A DNA stretch of 64,000 nucleotides from DATMAM01 sp035559995 (GTDB lineage Bacteria > Desulfobacterota > Binatia > UBA9968). Position 1 is the first letter of the stretch. The number at the start of each line of letters is the position of its first letter. Below, in pieces: positions 1-11,372 of the stretch. Where the stretch lies: positions 1 through 64,000 of the forward strand of contig DATMAM010000051.1 of assembly GCA_035559995.1 (NCBI GenBank), in the 5' to 3' direction. Position numbers and translations under genes: made by a program. The notes beneath the pieces are model-generated. The model made no database searches, was not told the DNA's origin, and saw nothing but the letters and a program-made list of their open reading frames with translations.

Positions 1-446
1 CGAAGAAGCGCGTCAGCAGTTCAGCGCACTCGGCTTCCAGCACTCCCGCCACGACCTCGGCACGGTGATTGAGCCGCTTGTGCCTCAGCAGATCGCCCAG
101 GCTTCCGGCCATCCCGGCCTTCTCGTCCCAGGCGCCAAATACGACCCGCGGCACCCGCGCCAACACCAGAGCCCCCGCGCACATCGCGCAGGGCTCCAGC
201 GTCACGTACAGCGTGCAACCCTCGAACGCGTTAGGCCCGCTCAAGCCAGCGGCCACCGCCCCGTCCAGGCACTCCGTCTCGGCGTGGGCCCGTGCATCGC
301 CGCGCTCGCGCATCCGGTTGCGGCCGGCCGCCAGAACTTCACCGCCCCGCATCAGAACGGCTCCGACGGGCACCTCTCCGGCAGCGCCGGCGACGCGCGC
401 TTCATCCAGCGCGAGCCGCATGCCTGCCTCGTCTGCCGCGCGTACG

Positions 447-454
<8 letters not shown>
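1..454 (-). CDS. tadA: tRNA-specific adenosine deaminase TadA (3' end cut by window)
   Basis: Zinc deaminase that converts adenosine to inosine at the wobble position of tRNA-Arg(ACG). The reading frame shows the HAE zinc/proton-shuttle motif and, further on, the PCAMC zinc motif (LEPCAMCAGA), both diagnostic of the cytidine/deoxycytidylate deaminase fold. About 151 codons are present and the frame continues past base 1, so only a few C-terminal residues can be missing (family about 150-165 aa). I chose the GTG at 454, which overlaps the clpB stop by 8 bp and suggests translational coupling. An ATG at 421 would give a shorter protein starting MRLALDEAR, just ahead of the first helix, and cannot be excluded. 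Confidence 0.9.
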
Positions 455-3059
<2,605 letters not shown>

Positions 3060-3077
3060 AAGATGAAACCTTGGCGA

Positions 3078-3106
3078 AAGCTAATCATCGCCGGCGGGAC
3101 TGTCAA
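3078..3106 (-). promoter_or_regulatory. candidate sigma70 promoter of clpB
   Basis: On the minus strand an exact TTGACA (-35) at 3106-3101 is followed after 17 bp by TAGCTT (-10) at 3083-3078, about 20 bp before the clpB ATG. The -35 match and spacing are ideal; the -10 matches only about half of the consensus. Predicted from sequence alone. Confidence 0.4.
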
Positions 3107-3132
3107 GAAAACGAGGCGAGCGGGCGAGACGG

Positions 3133-3843
3133 CTAAACGGGCTTGAGGACGATGCCCCGCCCTTTGACGATGGCAAACTCGTGTTCGGCGAGGTCGGTTG
3201 CGGTCGCGCGCATCTTTTCGACCGCCAAGGTGCGCGTCCAGCCGCCGGCAGTTTTTTTGAGCCTGAGCGCGATCACCCCGGCGACCAGGTACTCTTCGAC
3301 GGCGTGCTCGGCCTTCTCGCCGGTGCGCGGCACCGGATAACAGGTCAAAAGGTTCGTCGTCTTCAGCTGCGTCTGCAGCGCGAAAATGAGCCGCCGCGCC
3401 TGATCTTGAATGCGCGAGGCGGCGTCGCGCAGCAGGATGAGCGGCCCGGCGGAGTCGATCACGATGCGGCTCGCCTCCATCCTTTTGACATAGCTGCCGA
3501 GATCGACGATCACTCTCTGGACGTCGATTTCCTTTTCCCGGCCCATGCGGCTGCTGAAGTGCGTCGAGGCGTCGAGAATGAGAAGCGCCTTGCGATCGAC
3601 GTATTGCGCCAGCGGCAGGCCGAGCGATTCGGCCTGCTCGACGATCTCCGCCGGCGTCTCGTCGATCGCGACGTAAACCGCCCTCTCGCCGTCCTCCAGC
3701 CCCTTGAGCAGAAAATGCGTGCAGAAGAGGCTCTTCCCGCCGCCGGGATCGCCCGTCACCAGATAGGTCTTGCCTTCGGGCAGGCCTCCCTCGAGCAGCA
3801 CGTCGAGCCCGCCGATGCCGGTGGCCAGTCGCTTTCTTTCCAT
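3133..3843 (-). CDS. single-domain KaiC/RAD55-like RecA-family ATPase
   Basis: 236-aa RecA-fold ATPase. It opens with the KaiC-family signature TGIGGLDVLLEGGLPEG and Walker A GDPGGGKS (31-38), followed by YVAIDET, where KaiC-like proteins carry their catalytic acidic pair, and a Walker B-type strand (RIVIDSAG). Only one KaiC domain is present, so it is not a clock KaiC (two domains) and no kaiA/kaiB is nearby. Single-domain homologues are usually annotated as circadian-clock-like or RAD55 ATPases of unknown role, sometimes in signal transduction. It lies between clpB (same strand, 73 bp downstream) and divergent hisC. No sensor domain or coiled coil is evident. Confidence 0.8.
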   Translation of the reverse strand: MERKRLATGIGGLDVLLEGGLPEGKTYLVTGDPGGGKSLFCTHFLLKGLEDGERAVYVAIDETPAEIVEQAESLGLPLAQYVDRKALLILDASTHFSSRMGREKEIDVQRVIVDLGSYVKRMEASRIVIDSAGPLILLRDAASRIQDQARRLIFALQTQLKTTNLLTCYPVPRTGEKAEHAVEEYLVAGVIALRLKKTAGGWTRTLAVEKMRATATDLAEHEFAIVKGRGIVLKPV

Positions 3844-3950
3844 AAACGCGACCCGAAGCGTAAATTAGCCCTGTACCTAACAGATTTGTCGTTTATTGCA
3901 AAGCCGGATTCGATTGAACGGCCCGGAGCCGCACGCTAGAATCACGCCTC

Positions 3951-5075
3951 GTGACACGCTACCTGAGGCCAAACATCGCGCGGCTTAAGGCTTACGTCCC
4001 CGGCGAGCAGCCGCAGGACCCCGGCGTCATCAAGCTCAACACCAACGAAAATCCCTACCCGCCCTCGCCGCGCGTGCTGAGCGCGCTTAGGCGCGCGACG
4101 AACTTTTCGCTGCGCCTCTATCCCGAGCCCATGGGCGACCGCCTGCGCGCGCAAGCGGCGAGCGTGTACGGGGTCGAGCCCGAGAACGTTCTTGCCGGCA
4201 ACGGCTCCGACGAGCTCCTATCCATGATCGCGCGCTGTTTTGTCGGCCCGGGCGACCGGGTGGCGTACCCGGTCCCGACCTACACGCTCTACGATACCCT
4301 GGTCGCGATCCAGGAAGGCGAAAGCGTTTGTGTCGAGTATCCGGCGGACTTCTCTGTTCCCGAGGCGCTGGCGGCGCGCCCGGCCGCTCTGACATTTCTC
4401 TGCAACCCCAACTCGCCGTCCGCAACCTTGGTGCCGCTCGCGGCCGTCGAGCGCCTCGCGCGGTCGGTTGCCGGCGTGCTGGTCGTCGACGAGGCCTATA
4501 TCGACTTTGCCGCGGCGGAAGCGGCCTCGGCGCTGCCGCTCGTCGCGAATTCGCCGAACCTGATCGTCCTGAGAAGCTTCTCCAAGTCCTTCTCGCTCGC
4601 GGGCATGCGGATCGGGCTTGCGTTCGGCCCGCGCGAGCTGATCGCGGCCATGGCCAAGGTGAAGGACTCCTACAACCTGAACCGGCTCAGCCTCGAGGCC
4701 GCGACGGCGGCGCTTCAGGACCTCGCCTGGATGCGGCGCAACGTGGCGCGCATCCAGAGGACGCGCGCGCGCTTGGCGGCGGCGCTGGAGAAGCTCGGGT
4801 TTTACGTTTATCCCTCGCACGCCAACTTCATCCTGGCGCGCTGGCGGGGAGAAAGCGCGCGGCCCATCTACGAGCGCTTGAAGGAACGCAAGATTTTGGT
4901 GCGCTATTTTGACGCGCCCGGCCTCGAGGACGCGCTTCGCATCACGATCGGCACGCCGCAAGAGACCAAGCGTCTCGTTACCGCCCTGCACGCGATCGTG
5001 ACCGAGCTTCGCTCGGAACGCGCCGCCCGAAGCCGCGCGTCGCCGGCTACTTTTTCGCGGCTTCCTCGAGCTTGA
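3951..5075 (+). CDS. hisC: histidinol-phosphate aminotransferase
   Basis: PLP-dependent class I/II aminotransferase that converts imidazole-acetol phosphate plus glutamate to histidinol phosphate. The 374-aa frame has the HisC N-terminus (LRPNIARLKAYVPGEQP), the LNTNENPYPPSP substrate loop, CNPNSPS, VDEAYIDF and the PLP lysine in SFSKSFSLAGMRIG (Lys212). The start is GTG at 3951. No other his genes are near, so it could also serve a related aromatic or phenylalanine aminotransferase role. The last 29 bp overlap the end of the convergent CorC-like gene, so the HisC tail (after about residue 360) is encoded antisense to that gene's C-terminus. Confidence 0.9.
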   Translation: MTRYLRPNIARLKAYVPGEQPQDPGVIKLNTNENPYPPSPRVLSALRRATNFSLRLYPEPMGDRLRAQAASVYGVEPENVLAGNGSDELLSMIARCFVGPGDRVAYPVPTYTLYDTLVAIQEGESVCVEYPADFSVPEALAARPAALTFLCNPNSPSATLVPLAAVERLARSVAGVLVVDEAYIDFAAAEAASALPLVANSPNLIVLRSFSKSFSLAGMRIGLAFGPRELIAAMAKVKDSYNLNRLSLEAATAALQDLAWMRRNVARIQRTRARLAAALEKLGFYVYPSHANFILARWRGESARPIYERLKERKILVRYFDAPGLEDALRITIGTPQETKRLVTALHAIVTELRSERAARSRASPATFSRLPRA

Positions 5076-6360
5076 CCTTCACGATTCTCCGCCCCTCCAT
5101 CTCGACGATCGTCAGCCGGTAGCTGTCGTGCTCCACCCGCTCGCCGCTTCGCGGGATGCGCCTCAGCTTGGCGAGCACGAACCCGGCGATCGTGTGATAA
5201 TCGGGCGACTCCTCGAAAGGCAGGCCGTAATCGTCTTTGAGATCTTTGAGCAGCGCCGACCCCTGGATGAGGAGCGAGCCGTCGGCCAGGCGCTCGACCG
5301 GCCCGCGCTCCTCGCGGTCGTATTCGTCGCGGATCTCGCCCACGATCTCCTCGACGATGTCCTCGAGGGTGGCGAGCCCTTCCAGCTCGCCGAACTCGTT
5401 TACGACCATGGCCATCGCGATCCGCCGCCGCTGCATCTCCTTCAGCAACTGGCTGATCGGCAAGGTGCTCGGCACGAAAAAAGCCGGGTGCAAGAGCTGG
5501 CGCACGGAAAACTCTTTTTTTTCGTTGAGCGCGCGGAACAGATCCTTGATATAGAGGATGCCGATCACGCGGTCCAGCTCTTCTTCGTAGACGGGGATGC
5601 GCGAGAAGCCGCTTTCGACGAAGCTTTTGAGCACCTCGCTCGGCGGGGTGTTGACTTCGAGCGCGTGAATCTCCGTGCGCGGCACCATCACGGCCTTGAC
5701 CGGCGTGTCGACGAACTCGAAGACGCTGTGAATCAGCTCCTTTTCCGTCTCGTCGAAAATGCCTTTGGCGGCGCCCTCGCGAATCAGCGACTTGATTTCC
5801 TCTTCCGAGACAAACGTCGCCCCCTCGCCGCGTTTGGCGCCGAAAAGCCAGAGGACCGCGTTGCTCGAAACCGTGAGCGCGCGGACGGGAAGGGCGTTGA
5901 TGCGCGCGAGGAAGTCGATCGGCCGCGCGACCAAAAAAGCAATCGGCTCGGAAAAGCGCAGCGCGAGCGATTTCGGCACCAGCTCTCCGAGCACGAGCGA
6001 CAGGTAAGCGATCGGCACGACCACCAGGAGGATCGCGACCGTCTCGCCCCACTGGCGCAGGAACGGGAAGGGCAGGGTTTGAATCCACGGCTCCAGATAC
6101 TCGATCGCGGCCGCGCCGCCGACCGCCGAAGCGAGCGTGCCGACCAGCGTCACCCCGATCTGCACGGTCGCGAGAAAGCGGTCCGGATCGTTCTTGAGCC
6201 GCGCCACTGCGGCCGCCGACCGCGACCCCGTCTGGAGCAGGGTCTCGATCCGGGTCTTGCGCATCGCGATGACGGCGATTTCGGCCGCCGCAAAAAAACC
6301 ATTGGCCAGAATGAGGACAAAAACCAGTCCCACCTGGAACCACAGGCTGTCGAGGTTCAT
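5047..6360 (-). CDS. CorC/HlyC-type CNNM membrane protein (DUF21, CBS pair, CorC domain)
   Basis: Integral membrane protein of the CNNM/CorC family, linked to Mg2+ or other cation homeostasis. The 437-aa frame shows a DUF21 membrane domain with several hydrophobic helices (about 1-200), a CBS pair that normally binds adenine nucleotides (about 215-335; MVPRTEIHAL, GILYIKDLF, GLATLEDIVEEIVGEI), and a CorC_HlyC C-terminal domain (about 350-430; SGERVEHDSYRLTIVEMEGRRIVKVKLE). I chose ATG 6360, preceded by AGAGGTG, over the GTG two codons upstream. It ends overlapping the hisC 3' end by 29 bp. Often mis-called haemolysin; transport direction cannot be told from sequence. Confidence 0.9.
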   Translation of the reverse strand: MNLDSLWFQVGLVFVLILANGFFAAAEIAVIAMRKTRIETLLQTGSRSAAAVARLKNDPDRFLATVQIGVTLVGTLASAVGGAAAIEYLEPWIQTLPFPFLRQWGETVAILLVVVPIAYLSLVLGELVPKSLALRFSEPIAFLVARPIDFLARINALPVRALTVSSNAVLWLFGAKRGEGATFVSEEEIKSLIREGAAKGIFDETEKELIHSVFEFVDTPVKAVMVPRTEIHALEVNTPPSEVLKSFVESGFSRIPVYEEELDRVIGILYIKDLFRALNEKKEFSVRQLLHPAFFVPSTLPISQLLKEMQRRRIAMAMVVNEFGELEGLATLEDIVEEIVGEIRDEYDREERGPVERLADGSLLIQGSALLKDLKDDYGLPFEESPDYHTIAGFVLAKLRRIPRSGERVEHDSYRLTIVEMEGRRIVKVKLEEAAKK

Positions 6361-6447
6361 AGACACCTCTGCGCCGCCGCGCCTAGAGGCCGGACGCGGC
6401 CGCAGTTAACGAATTTGGGTGAGGTTCCACTCGCGATTCGAGAGAAG

Positions 6448-6612
6448 TCAGCTCTTTGAGGATGTCTGCGCGTAAAAGGAAGTGATCAGCTGGTTGATCC
6501 TCCGCGACCCGCATTTCGGGCACTTGACCTTTTTGGCGTCGTGCTCGGAGATGCTCACCATCACGGTAAATTTTCGTTTGCAATTCAAACAGCGATACTC
6601 GTAGGTAGGCAT
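6448..6612 (-). CDS. FmdB-family zinc-ribbon protein
   Basis: Small 54-aa protein starting MPTYEYRCLNCKRKF with a second pair of cysteines in KCPKCGS: the CxxC...CxxC zinc ribbon of the FmdB/putative regulatory protein family. The start is strongly conserved in this family (MPxYEYxC). FmdB proteins were first proposed as regulators of formamidase genes, but most members have no known function. It lies downstream of, and on the same strand as, nothing obvious: the CorC-like gene follows 87 bp later on the same strand, and recD2 diverges 106 bp away. Confidence 0.85.
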   Translation of the reverse strand: MPTYEYRCLNCKRKFTVMVSISEHDAKKVKCPKCGSRRINQLITSFYAQTSSKS

Positions 6613-6718
6613 GGAAAAGGCTCCCCTTCGGTGGTACCCTCCCTTCTGATTCCGTTTGCCTGCTCGGAAACTCTACGTCCGCGCTCGGAAAAAGGCAAGC
6701 GTGCGCGGCGCCGCAAAG

Positions 6719-8905
6719 ATGAGCAAAAGCGACCCTTCCGCATCCCGTCCAGAGGCGCCGAGCCTCGAAGGAACGATCACCAAAATCGCGTATCAGAACG
6801 CCGAGCGCGGCTACACGGTCGCGCGCCTGGAGATCGGCGCGGCCAACTCGGTCACGATCGTCGGCCAAGTTTTTCCGCTCGCCGAAGGCGACCAGATCCG
6901 GGTGAGCGGCTTCTGGCACCGGCACCCGCGCTACGGCCTGCAATTCAAGGTCGAGCAGTGGTTCAAGCTCGAGCCCTCGACCCTGGCCGGGATCGCCGGC
7001 TATCTCGGCGGCGGCAGAATCAAAGGCATCGGGCCGGCGCTGGCGCGGCGGCTCGTCGAGGCGTTCGGCGCCGAGACGTTGCGCGTTCTGTCCGAGGAGC
7101 CGGAGCGGCTTCAAGAGGTGCCCGGAATCGGCCGGCAGAAAGCTGAGCGGATCGTTTCGGTCTGGAACCAGGAGCGCGGTCTGCGCGAGACGATGGTCTT
7201 CCTCCAGGGTCACGGCATCACCAGCGGCCTGGCGCAGAAGATCTACCGCGCCTACGGCAACGAAACGATGGTGCGCGTGCAAGAAAACCCGTACCGGCTG
7301 GCGCGGGAAATCTCCGGCATCGGGTTTGTCCTCGCCGATCGGATCGCGCGCCGGTTCGGGGTTCGCGAGGACTCGCCCTATCGCGTCGAGGCGGGCGTGA
7401 TTCACCTTCTCAGGCGCGCCGCCGAGGAAGGACATTGCTACCTGCCGCTGCCCGTGCTCGAGGCGCACGCCTGCGGGCTTCTCGGCGTCGGCGAACGGGC
7501 CGTCGATGAGGCGGTCGCGCGGCTTGCGCGCGAGGGCGAAGTCGTGGTCGAACATCGGGAGGCGGCGCGCGTCTACCCGGCGGAACTTCACCGCGCCGAG
7601 GAGCGCGTCGCGGCGGCGCTCAAGCGCGTCCTTTCGACGCCGGCGTCGCTTGCGCCCGTCGGCCTGTGGGACCTCGAGAACGCCGAGCGGCGATTCGGCC
7701 TTCGGCTCGAGGACGCCCAGCGCCAGGCGTTGGCGCAGGCGCTGCAGCAGAAGCTGATCGTGATCACCGGCGGCCCGGGCACCGGAAAGACGACCTTGCT
7801 CAAGCACCTGCTCGGCCTTTTGCGCGGCGGCCGGGCGCGCTTTGCGCTTGCGGCGCCGACCGGAAGGGCGGCCAACCGCATGCAGGAGATGACCGGCGAG
7901 GAAGCCAAGACGATTCACCGGCTGCTCGAGTACAGCCCGGCCGACGCGGGCTTTTTGCGCGCCGCCGCCAACCCGTTGTCCGCGGACGTGGTGATCATCG
8001 ACGAGGCGTCGATGGTGGATCTGCCGCTGATGGATCACCTGCTCGCGGCGCTTCGGCCGAGCACTCGCCTCGTTCTGATCGGCGACGCCGACCAGCTTCC
8101 CTCGGTCGGCCCGGGCAACGTGCTTCGCGACCTGATCGATTCCGGCGCCGTGCCGACGGTTTTTTTAAAGCACGTCTTTCGCCAGGCCGCCCAGAGCTTG
8201 CTCGTTTTGAACGCGCACCGCATCCTCTCCGGCGAGCCGCTGCTGCTGAACGCCCAAAACACGCGCGGCGATTTTCTTTTCGTCGAGAGCGAAAGCCAGG
8301 AGGAAATCCTCGCGCTCGTCAAGAGCTTTGTCCGGGAGCGCATTCCCGCGCGCCTGCAGACGAGCGCCGCCGAAGGCGTCCAGGTCATCACGCCGATCCA
8401 CCGCGGGCTGCTGGGCACCATCCACATCAACCAGGAACTGCAGCAGCTGCTCAACCCGCGCGGCGACTCCGTACAGCATGGCGCGACCACGTTCCGGGCG
8501 GGCGACCGGGTCATGCAGCTCAGGAACAATTACGACCGGGGCGTCTTCAACGGGGACCTGGGAAAGATCGCCGGCATCGACCGGCAGGCGGGTCGGCTGT
8601 TCGTCCAATTCGAGCGCGAGCGCGTCGAGTATCCGTTCGCGGACCTCGACGAGCTGGCGCTCGCCTACGCCACCTCGGTGCACAAGAGCCAGGGCAGCGA
8701 GTATCCCGCGGTCGTCATTCCGGTCCACACCGCGCACTACCTCATGCTCAACCGGAGCATTTTTTACACCGCGATCACGCGCGCCAAGCGGCTCGCCGTG
8801 CTGATCGGCAGCCGCAGGGCCCTCGCCCTGGCGATGAGAAACGCGCGCGTCGAGAAGCGCTTCACCGGCCTCCAGGAGCGCTTGAAAGCTTTCGCCTCTC
8901 TCTAA
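6719..8905 (+). CDS. recD2: RecD2-type SF1B DNA helicase
   Basis: 5'-3' superfamily 1B helicase of the RecD2/TraA type found in bacteria that use it without RecBC. The N-terminal part has the RecD2-specific domain (LEGTITKIAYQNAERGYTVARLEI) and helix-hairpin-helix repeats (IKGIGPALARRLV, EVPGIGRQKAERIV). The helicase core has Walker A GGPGTGKTT (about residue 351), DEASMVD (motif II), GDADQLPSVGPG (III), HVFRQ (IV) and ATSVHKSQGSEYP (VI). ATG 6719 gives 728 aa, close to the 715 aa of Deinococcus RecD2; an upstream in-frame TTG at 6656 would add 21 poor-looking residues. cofG starts 24 bp after the stop, so transcription may run into the F420 genes. Confidence 0.93.
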   Translation: MSKSDPSASRPEAPSLEGTITKIAYQNAERGYTVARLEIGAANSVTIVGQVFPLAEGDQIRVSGFWHRHPRYGLQFKVEQWFKLEPSTLAGIAGYLGGGRIKGIGPALARRLVEAFGAETLRVLSEEPERLQEVPGIGRQKAERIVSVWNQERGLRETMVFLQGHGITSGLAQKIYRAYGNETMVRVQENPYRLAREISGIGFVLADRIARRFGVREDSPYRVEAGVIHLLRRAAEEGHCYLPLPVLEAHACGLLGVGERAVDEAVARLAREGEVVVEHREAARVYPAELHRAEERVAAALKRVLSTPASLAPVGLWDLENAERRFGLRLEDAQRQALAQALQQKLIVITGGPGTGKTTLLKHLLGLLRGGRARFALAAPTGRAANRMQEMTGEEAKTIHRLLEYSPADAGFLRAAANPLSADVVIIDEASMVDLPLMDHLLAALRPSTRLVLIGDADQLPSVGPGNVLRDLIDSGAVPTVFLKHVFRQAAQSLLVLNAHRILSGEPLLLNAQNTRGDFLFVESESQEEILALVKSFVRERIPARLQTSAAEGVQVITPIHRGLLGTIHINQELQQLLNPRGDSVQHGATTFRAGDRVMQLRNNYDRGVFNGDLGKIAGIDRQAGRLFVQFERERVEYPFADLDELALAYATSVHKSQGSEYPAVVIPVHTAHYLMLNRSIFYTAITRAKRLAVLIGSRRALALAMRNARVEKRFTGLQERLKAFASL

Positions 8906-8929
8906 TTGACGCGCCGGAGTTTATCCGTT

Positions 8930-10138
8930 ATGCAGCAAAGAATGCGGGCCGCAACGATCCTTCGCGAATGCCGTCACGGCCGGCCGCTCGCTCTGGCCGA
9001 GGCCGAGCTTCTCTGCTCGGTCGAAGGCGACGATCTAAGCCTCCTTCTCGATACCGCGGCGGCGCTGCGCGACGAGCACAAGGGAAAGACCGTGACCTTC
9101 TCGCCGAAGGTTTTTATCCCGCTCACCAATCTCTGCCGCGACTTCTGCGGCTACTGCACGTTCCGGCGCGCGCCGGATGAAGAAGGCGCCGCAACGATGG
9201 CCCTCGATGACGTGGTCGCCGTGGCGCGCCGCGGCCAGGAGCTCGGGTGCACGGAAGCGCTTTTCAGCCTGGGCGACAAGCCGGAGGCGATCTATCCCGA
9301 GATGCGCGCATTTCTGCGCGGCGTGGGCGCGCGCACCACCCTCGACTATCTCTATCGCGCCTGCCGCGCCGTGCTCGAGGAGACGCGGCTTTTGCCCCAC
9401 TCCAATCCCGGCGTGATGGGCCGCAAGGACCTCGCGCGCCTGAAAGACGTAAACGCCAGCCTCGGTCTCATGCTCGAAAACGCAAGCGCGCGGCTTCTCC
9501 TCGGCCCGCATTTGAACGCCCCGGATAAAAAGCCCGCCCTGCGCCTGCGCACGATCGAGGAAGCGGGCAAGCTCCGCATCCCGTTCACGACCGGCATCCT
9601 CGTCGGCATCGGCGAGACGTGGCGCGAGCGACTGGAATCGCTTTTCGCCATCCGCGAGCTGCACGAGCGCTACGGCCACATCCAGGAGGTGATCGTGCAG
9701 AATTTTCGCCCCAAGCCGCGCACTTCCATGGCGCATCATCCCGAGCCCGCGCTCGAAGAGATGCTGAAGACCGTTGCGCTCGCGCGGCTGGTCCTGGGCG
9801 GCGCGATGAACATCCAGGCGCCGCCCAATCTCAGCCCCGAGCACTACCCGCTGTTTCTGCGGGCGGGCATCAACGACTGGGGCGGCGTCTCGCCGCTCAC
9901 GCGCGACTATATCAATCCCGAGGCGCCGTGGCCGGCGCTCGCCGTACTGAAAAGAGAGACGGAAGCGGCGGGATTTGCGCTGCGGCCGCGGCTTCCCATC
10001 TATCCCGAGTTCATCGCCGAGGGAGAAAAGTTCGTCTCGCCGGCCATGCTGCCCCATATCGAGCGCGTGAGCGCCTGGAAAGACCCGGCGCCAAGCGGAG
10101 GATCTTATGACCGACTGCGAACGCCTGTTCAGCTTTGA
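8930..10138 (+). CDS. cofG: FO synthase subunit 1, radical SAM CofG
   Basis: Radical SAM enzyme that, with CofH, builds the deazaflavin FO from the ribityl-uracil intermediate and tyrosine, the first step of coenzyme F420 synthesis. The cluster motif is LTNLCRDFCGYCTF (Cys69, Cys73, Cys76; CxxxCxxC). Family landmarks include ALFSLGDKPE, HSNPGVMGRKD, TTGILVGIGET and the C-terminal INDWGGVSPLTRDYINPEAPWP. ATG 8930 (402 aa) is preceded by GGAG at about 11 bp spacing; a TTG at 8906 is in frame. In actinobacteria this is the N-terminal half of FbiC; here it is a separate gene overlapping cofH by 32 bp. Confidence 0.95.
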   Translation: MQQRMRAATILRECRHGRPLALAEAELLCSVEGDDLSLLLDTAAALRDEHKGKTVTFSPKVFIPLTNLCRDFCGYCTFRRAPDEEGAATMALDDVVAVARRGQELGCTEALFSLGDKPEAIYPEMRAFLRGVGARTTLDYLYRACRAVLEETRLLPHSNPGVMGRKDLARLKDVNASLGLMLENASARLLLGPHLNAPDKKPALRLRTIEEAGKLRIPFTTGILVGIGETWRERLESLFAIRELHERYGHIQEVIVQNFRPKPRTSMAHHPEPALEEMLKTVALARLVLGGAMNIQAPPNLSPEHYPLFLRAGINDWGGVSPLTRDYINPEAPWPALAVLKRETEAAGFALRPRLPIYPEFIAEGEKFVSPAMLPHIERVSAWKDPAPSGGSYDRLRTPVQL

Positions 10139-11360
10139 CGATTCCGCGGAGCATGCCGAGCGGCTTTTGCCGCGCATCGACCGCGCCGTGGCGCGCGCCC
10201 TGGAGCGGGCGCTCTTGGGTCACGAGCTCGGCGAAAGCGAGGCGCTCGCCGTCGCGCGCGCGCGCGGCGAGGAGCTTTCCGCCGCGGTCGCCGTCGCCGA
10301 CTGGCTGCGGCAGAAAAAAGTCGGCGACCTCGTCACCTACGTGGTTTGCCGCAATATCAATTTCACCAATGTCTGCTACGTGGGCTGCAAGTTCTGCGCC
10401 TTCAGCACCGGGCCCGGCAAGCCGGACGCCTGGAACCATTCGCTCGAGGAGGTCGGGCGCCGGGCCGAGGAGGCGTGGAACCGCGGCGCAACCGAGATCT
10501 GCATGCAGGGCGGGCTGCCGCGCGACATGAGCCCGTTTTACTACCGCGACCTCCTGCAAGCGATCCGCGCGCGCGTGCCGAAAATTCACATTCACGCCTA
10601 TTCGCCGATGGAAATCACCTACGGCGTCGAGCTGACGGGCCTCGGGCTCGAGAACTACCTCTCGATGCTGCGCGCGGCGGGGCTCGACAGCATCCCCGGC
10701 ACCGCCGCGGAAATTTTAGATGACGAAGTGCGGCAGGTCCTTTCCAAAAACAAGGTGAGCGTCGCGCAGTGGATCCGGGTGATCACCGCCGCGCACCGGC
10801 TCGGCATCCCGACCACATCGACGATGATGTACGGCCACAGGGAAAACGAGCTTCACTGGGTGCGGCACATCCTGCTGCTGAGAAACCTGCAGAAGCAAAC
10901 CGGCGGCTTTACCGAGTTCGTGCCGCTCGGGTTCGTTCACCACAACACCGCGCTTTACCATCAGGGCCTGGCGCGCCCCGGGCCGACGCCCGACGAGCAC
11001 ATCCGCGTGCACGCGCTCGCGCGCATCCTCCTCAACGACACGATTCCCAACATCCAGGTCTCGTGGGTGAAAATGGGCCGGCGGCTGTCGCAGCTCTGCC
11101 TGCGCGCGGGCGCGAACGATTTCGGCGGCACGCTGATGGAAGAGAGCATCTCGCGCCTGGCGGGATCGACCGAAGGCCAGATGCTCTGGCCTTACGAGTT
11201 TCGCAACCTGATCCGCGAGATCGGCCGCATCCCCGCCGAGCGCAGCACGACCTACAAGATTCTTCGCTCCTGGCCCGAACGGGCCGGCGGCGACGGCGCC
11301 GCGGGCCGGGCGAAACGAGACGCCGGGAGGGGCGCGGAGCCGAACGCGGCGCCTCTCTAA
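10107..11360 (+). CDS. cofH: FO synthase subunit 2, radical SAM CofH
   Basis: Second radical SAM half of FO synthase; it makes the tyrosine-derived adduct on 5-amino-6-(D-ribitylamino)uracil that CofG cyclises. The cluster motif is NFTNVCYVGCKFCAFS (Cys90, Cys94, Cys97). Typical CofH segments follow: EICMQGGLPRDMSPFYYRDLL, IHAYSPMEI, SIPGTAAEILDDEVR, TTSTMMYGHRE and the C-terminal GANDFGGTLMEESISRLAG. The 417-aa length fits. ATG 10107 has GGAGG seven bases upstream, inside the cofG coding sequence, so the two subunits are translationally coupled and probably made in a fixed ratio. The last about 30 residues are Gly/Ala/Arg-rich and look non-conserved. Confidence 0.95.
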   Translation: MTDCERLFSFDDSAEHAERLLPRIDRAVARALERALLGHELGESEALAVARARGEELSAAVAVADWLRQKKVGDLVTYVVCRNINFTNVCYVGCKFCAFSTGPGKPDAWNHSLEEVGRRAEEAWNRGATEICMQGGLPRDMSPFYYRDLLQAIRARVPKIHIHAYSPMEITYGVELTGLGLENYLSMLRAAGLDSIPGTAAEILDDEVRQVLSKNKVSVAQWIRVITAAHRLGIPTTSTMMYGHRENELHWVRHILLLRNLQKQTGGFTEFVPLGFVHHNTALYHQGLARPGPTPDEHIRVHALARILLNDTIPNIQVSWVKMGRRLSQLCLRAGANDFGGTLMEESISRLAGSTEGQMLWPYEFRNLIREIGRIPAERSTTYKILRSWPERAGGDGAAGRAKRDAGRGAEPNAAPL

Positions 11361-11372
11361 ATCTCGCCGCCC

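Noticed and set aside
6383..8038. 551-codon open frame on the minus strand over recD2 and fmdB
   Set aside because: Antisense to strongly conserved RecD2 helicase motifs and out of frame with the FmdB gene; low-complexity translation.
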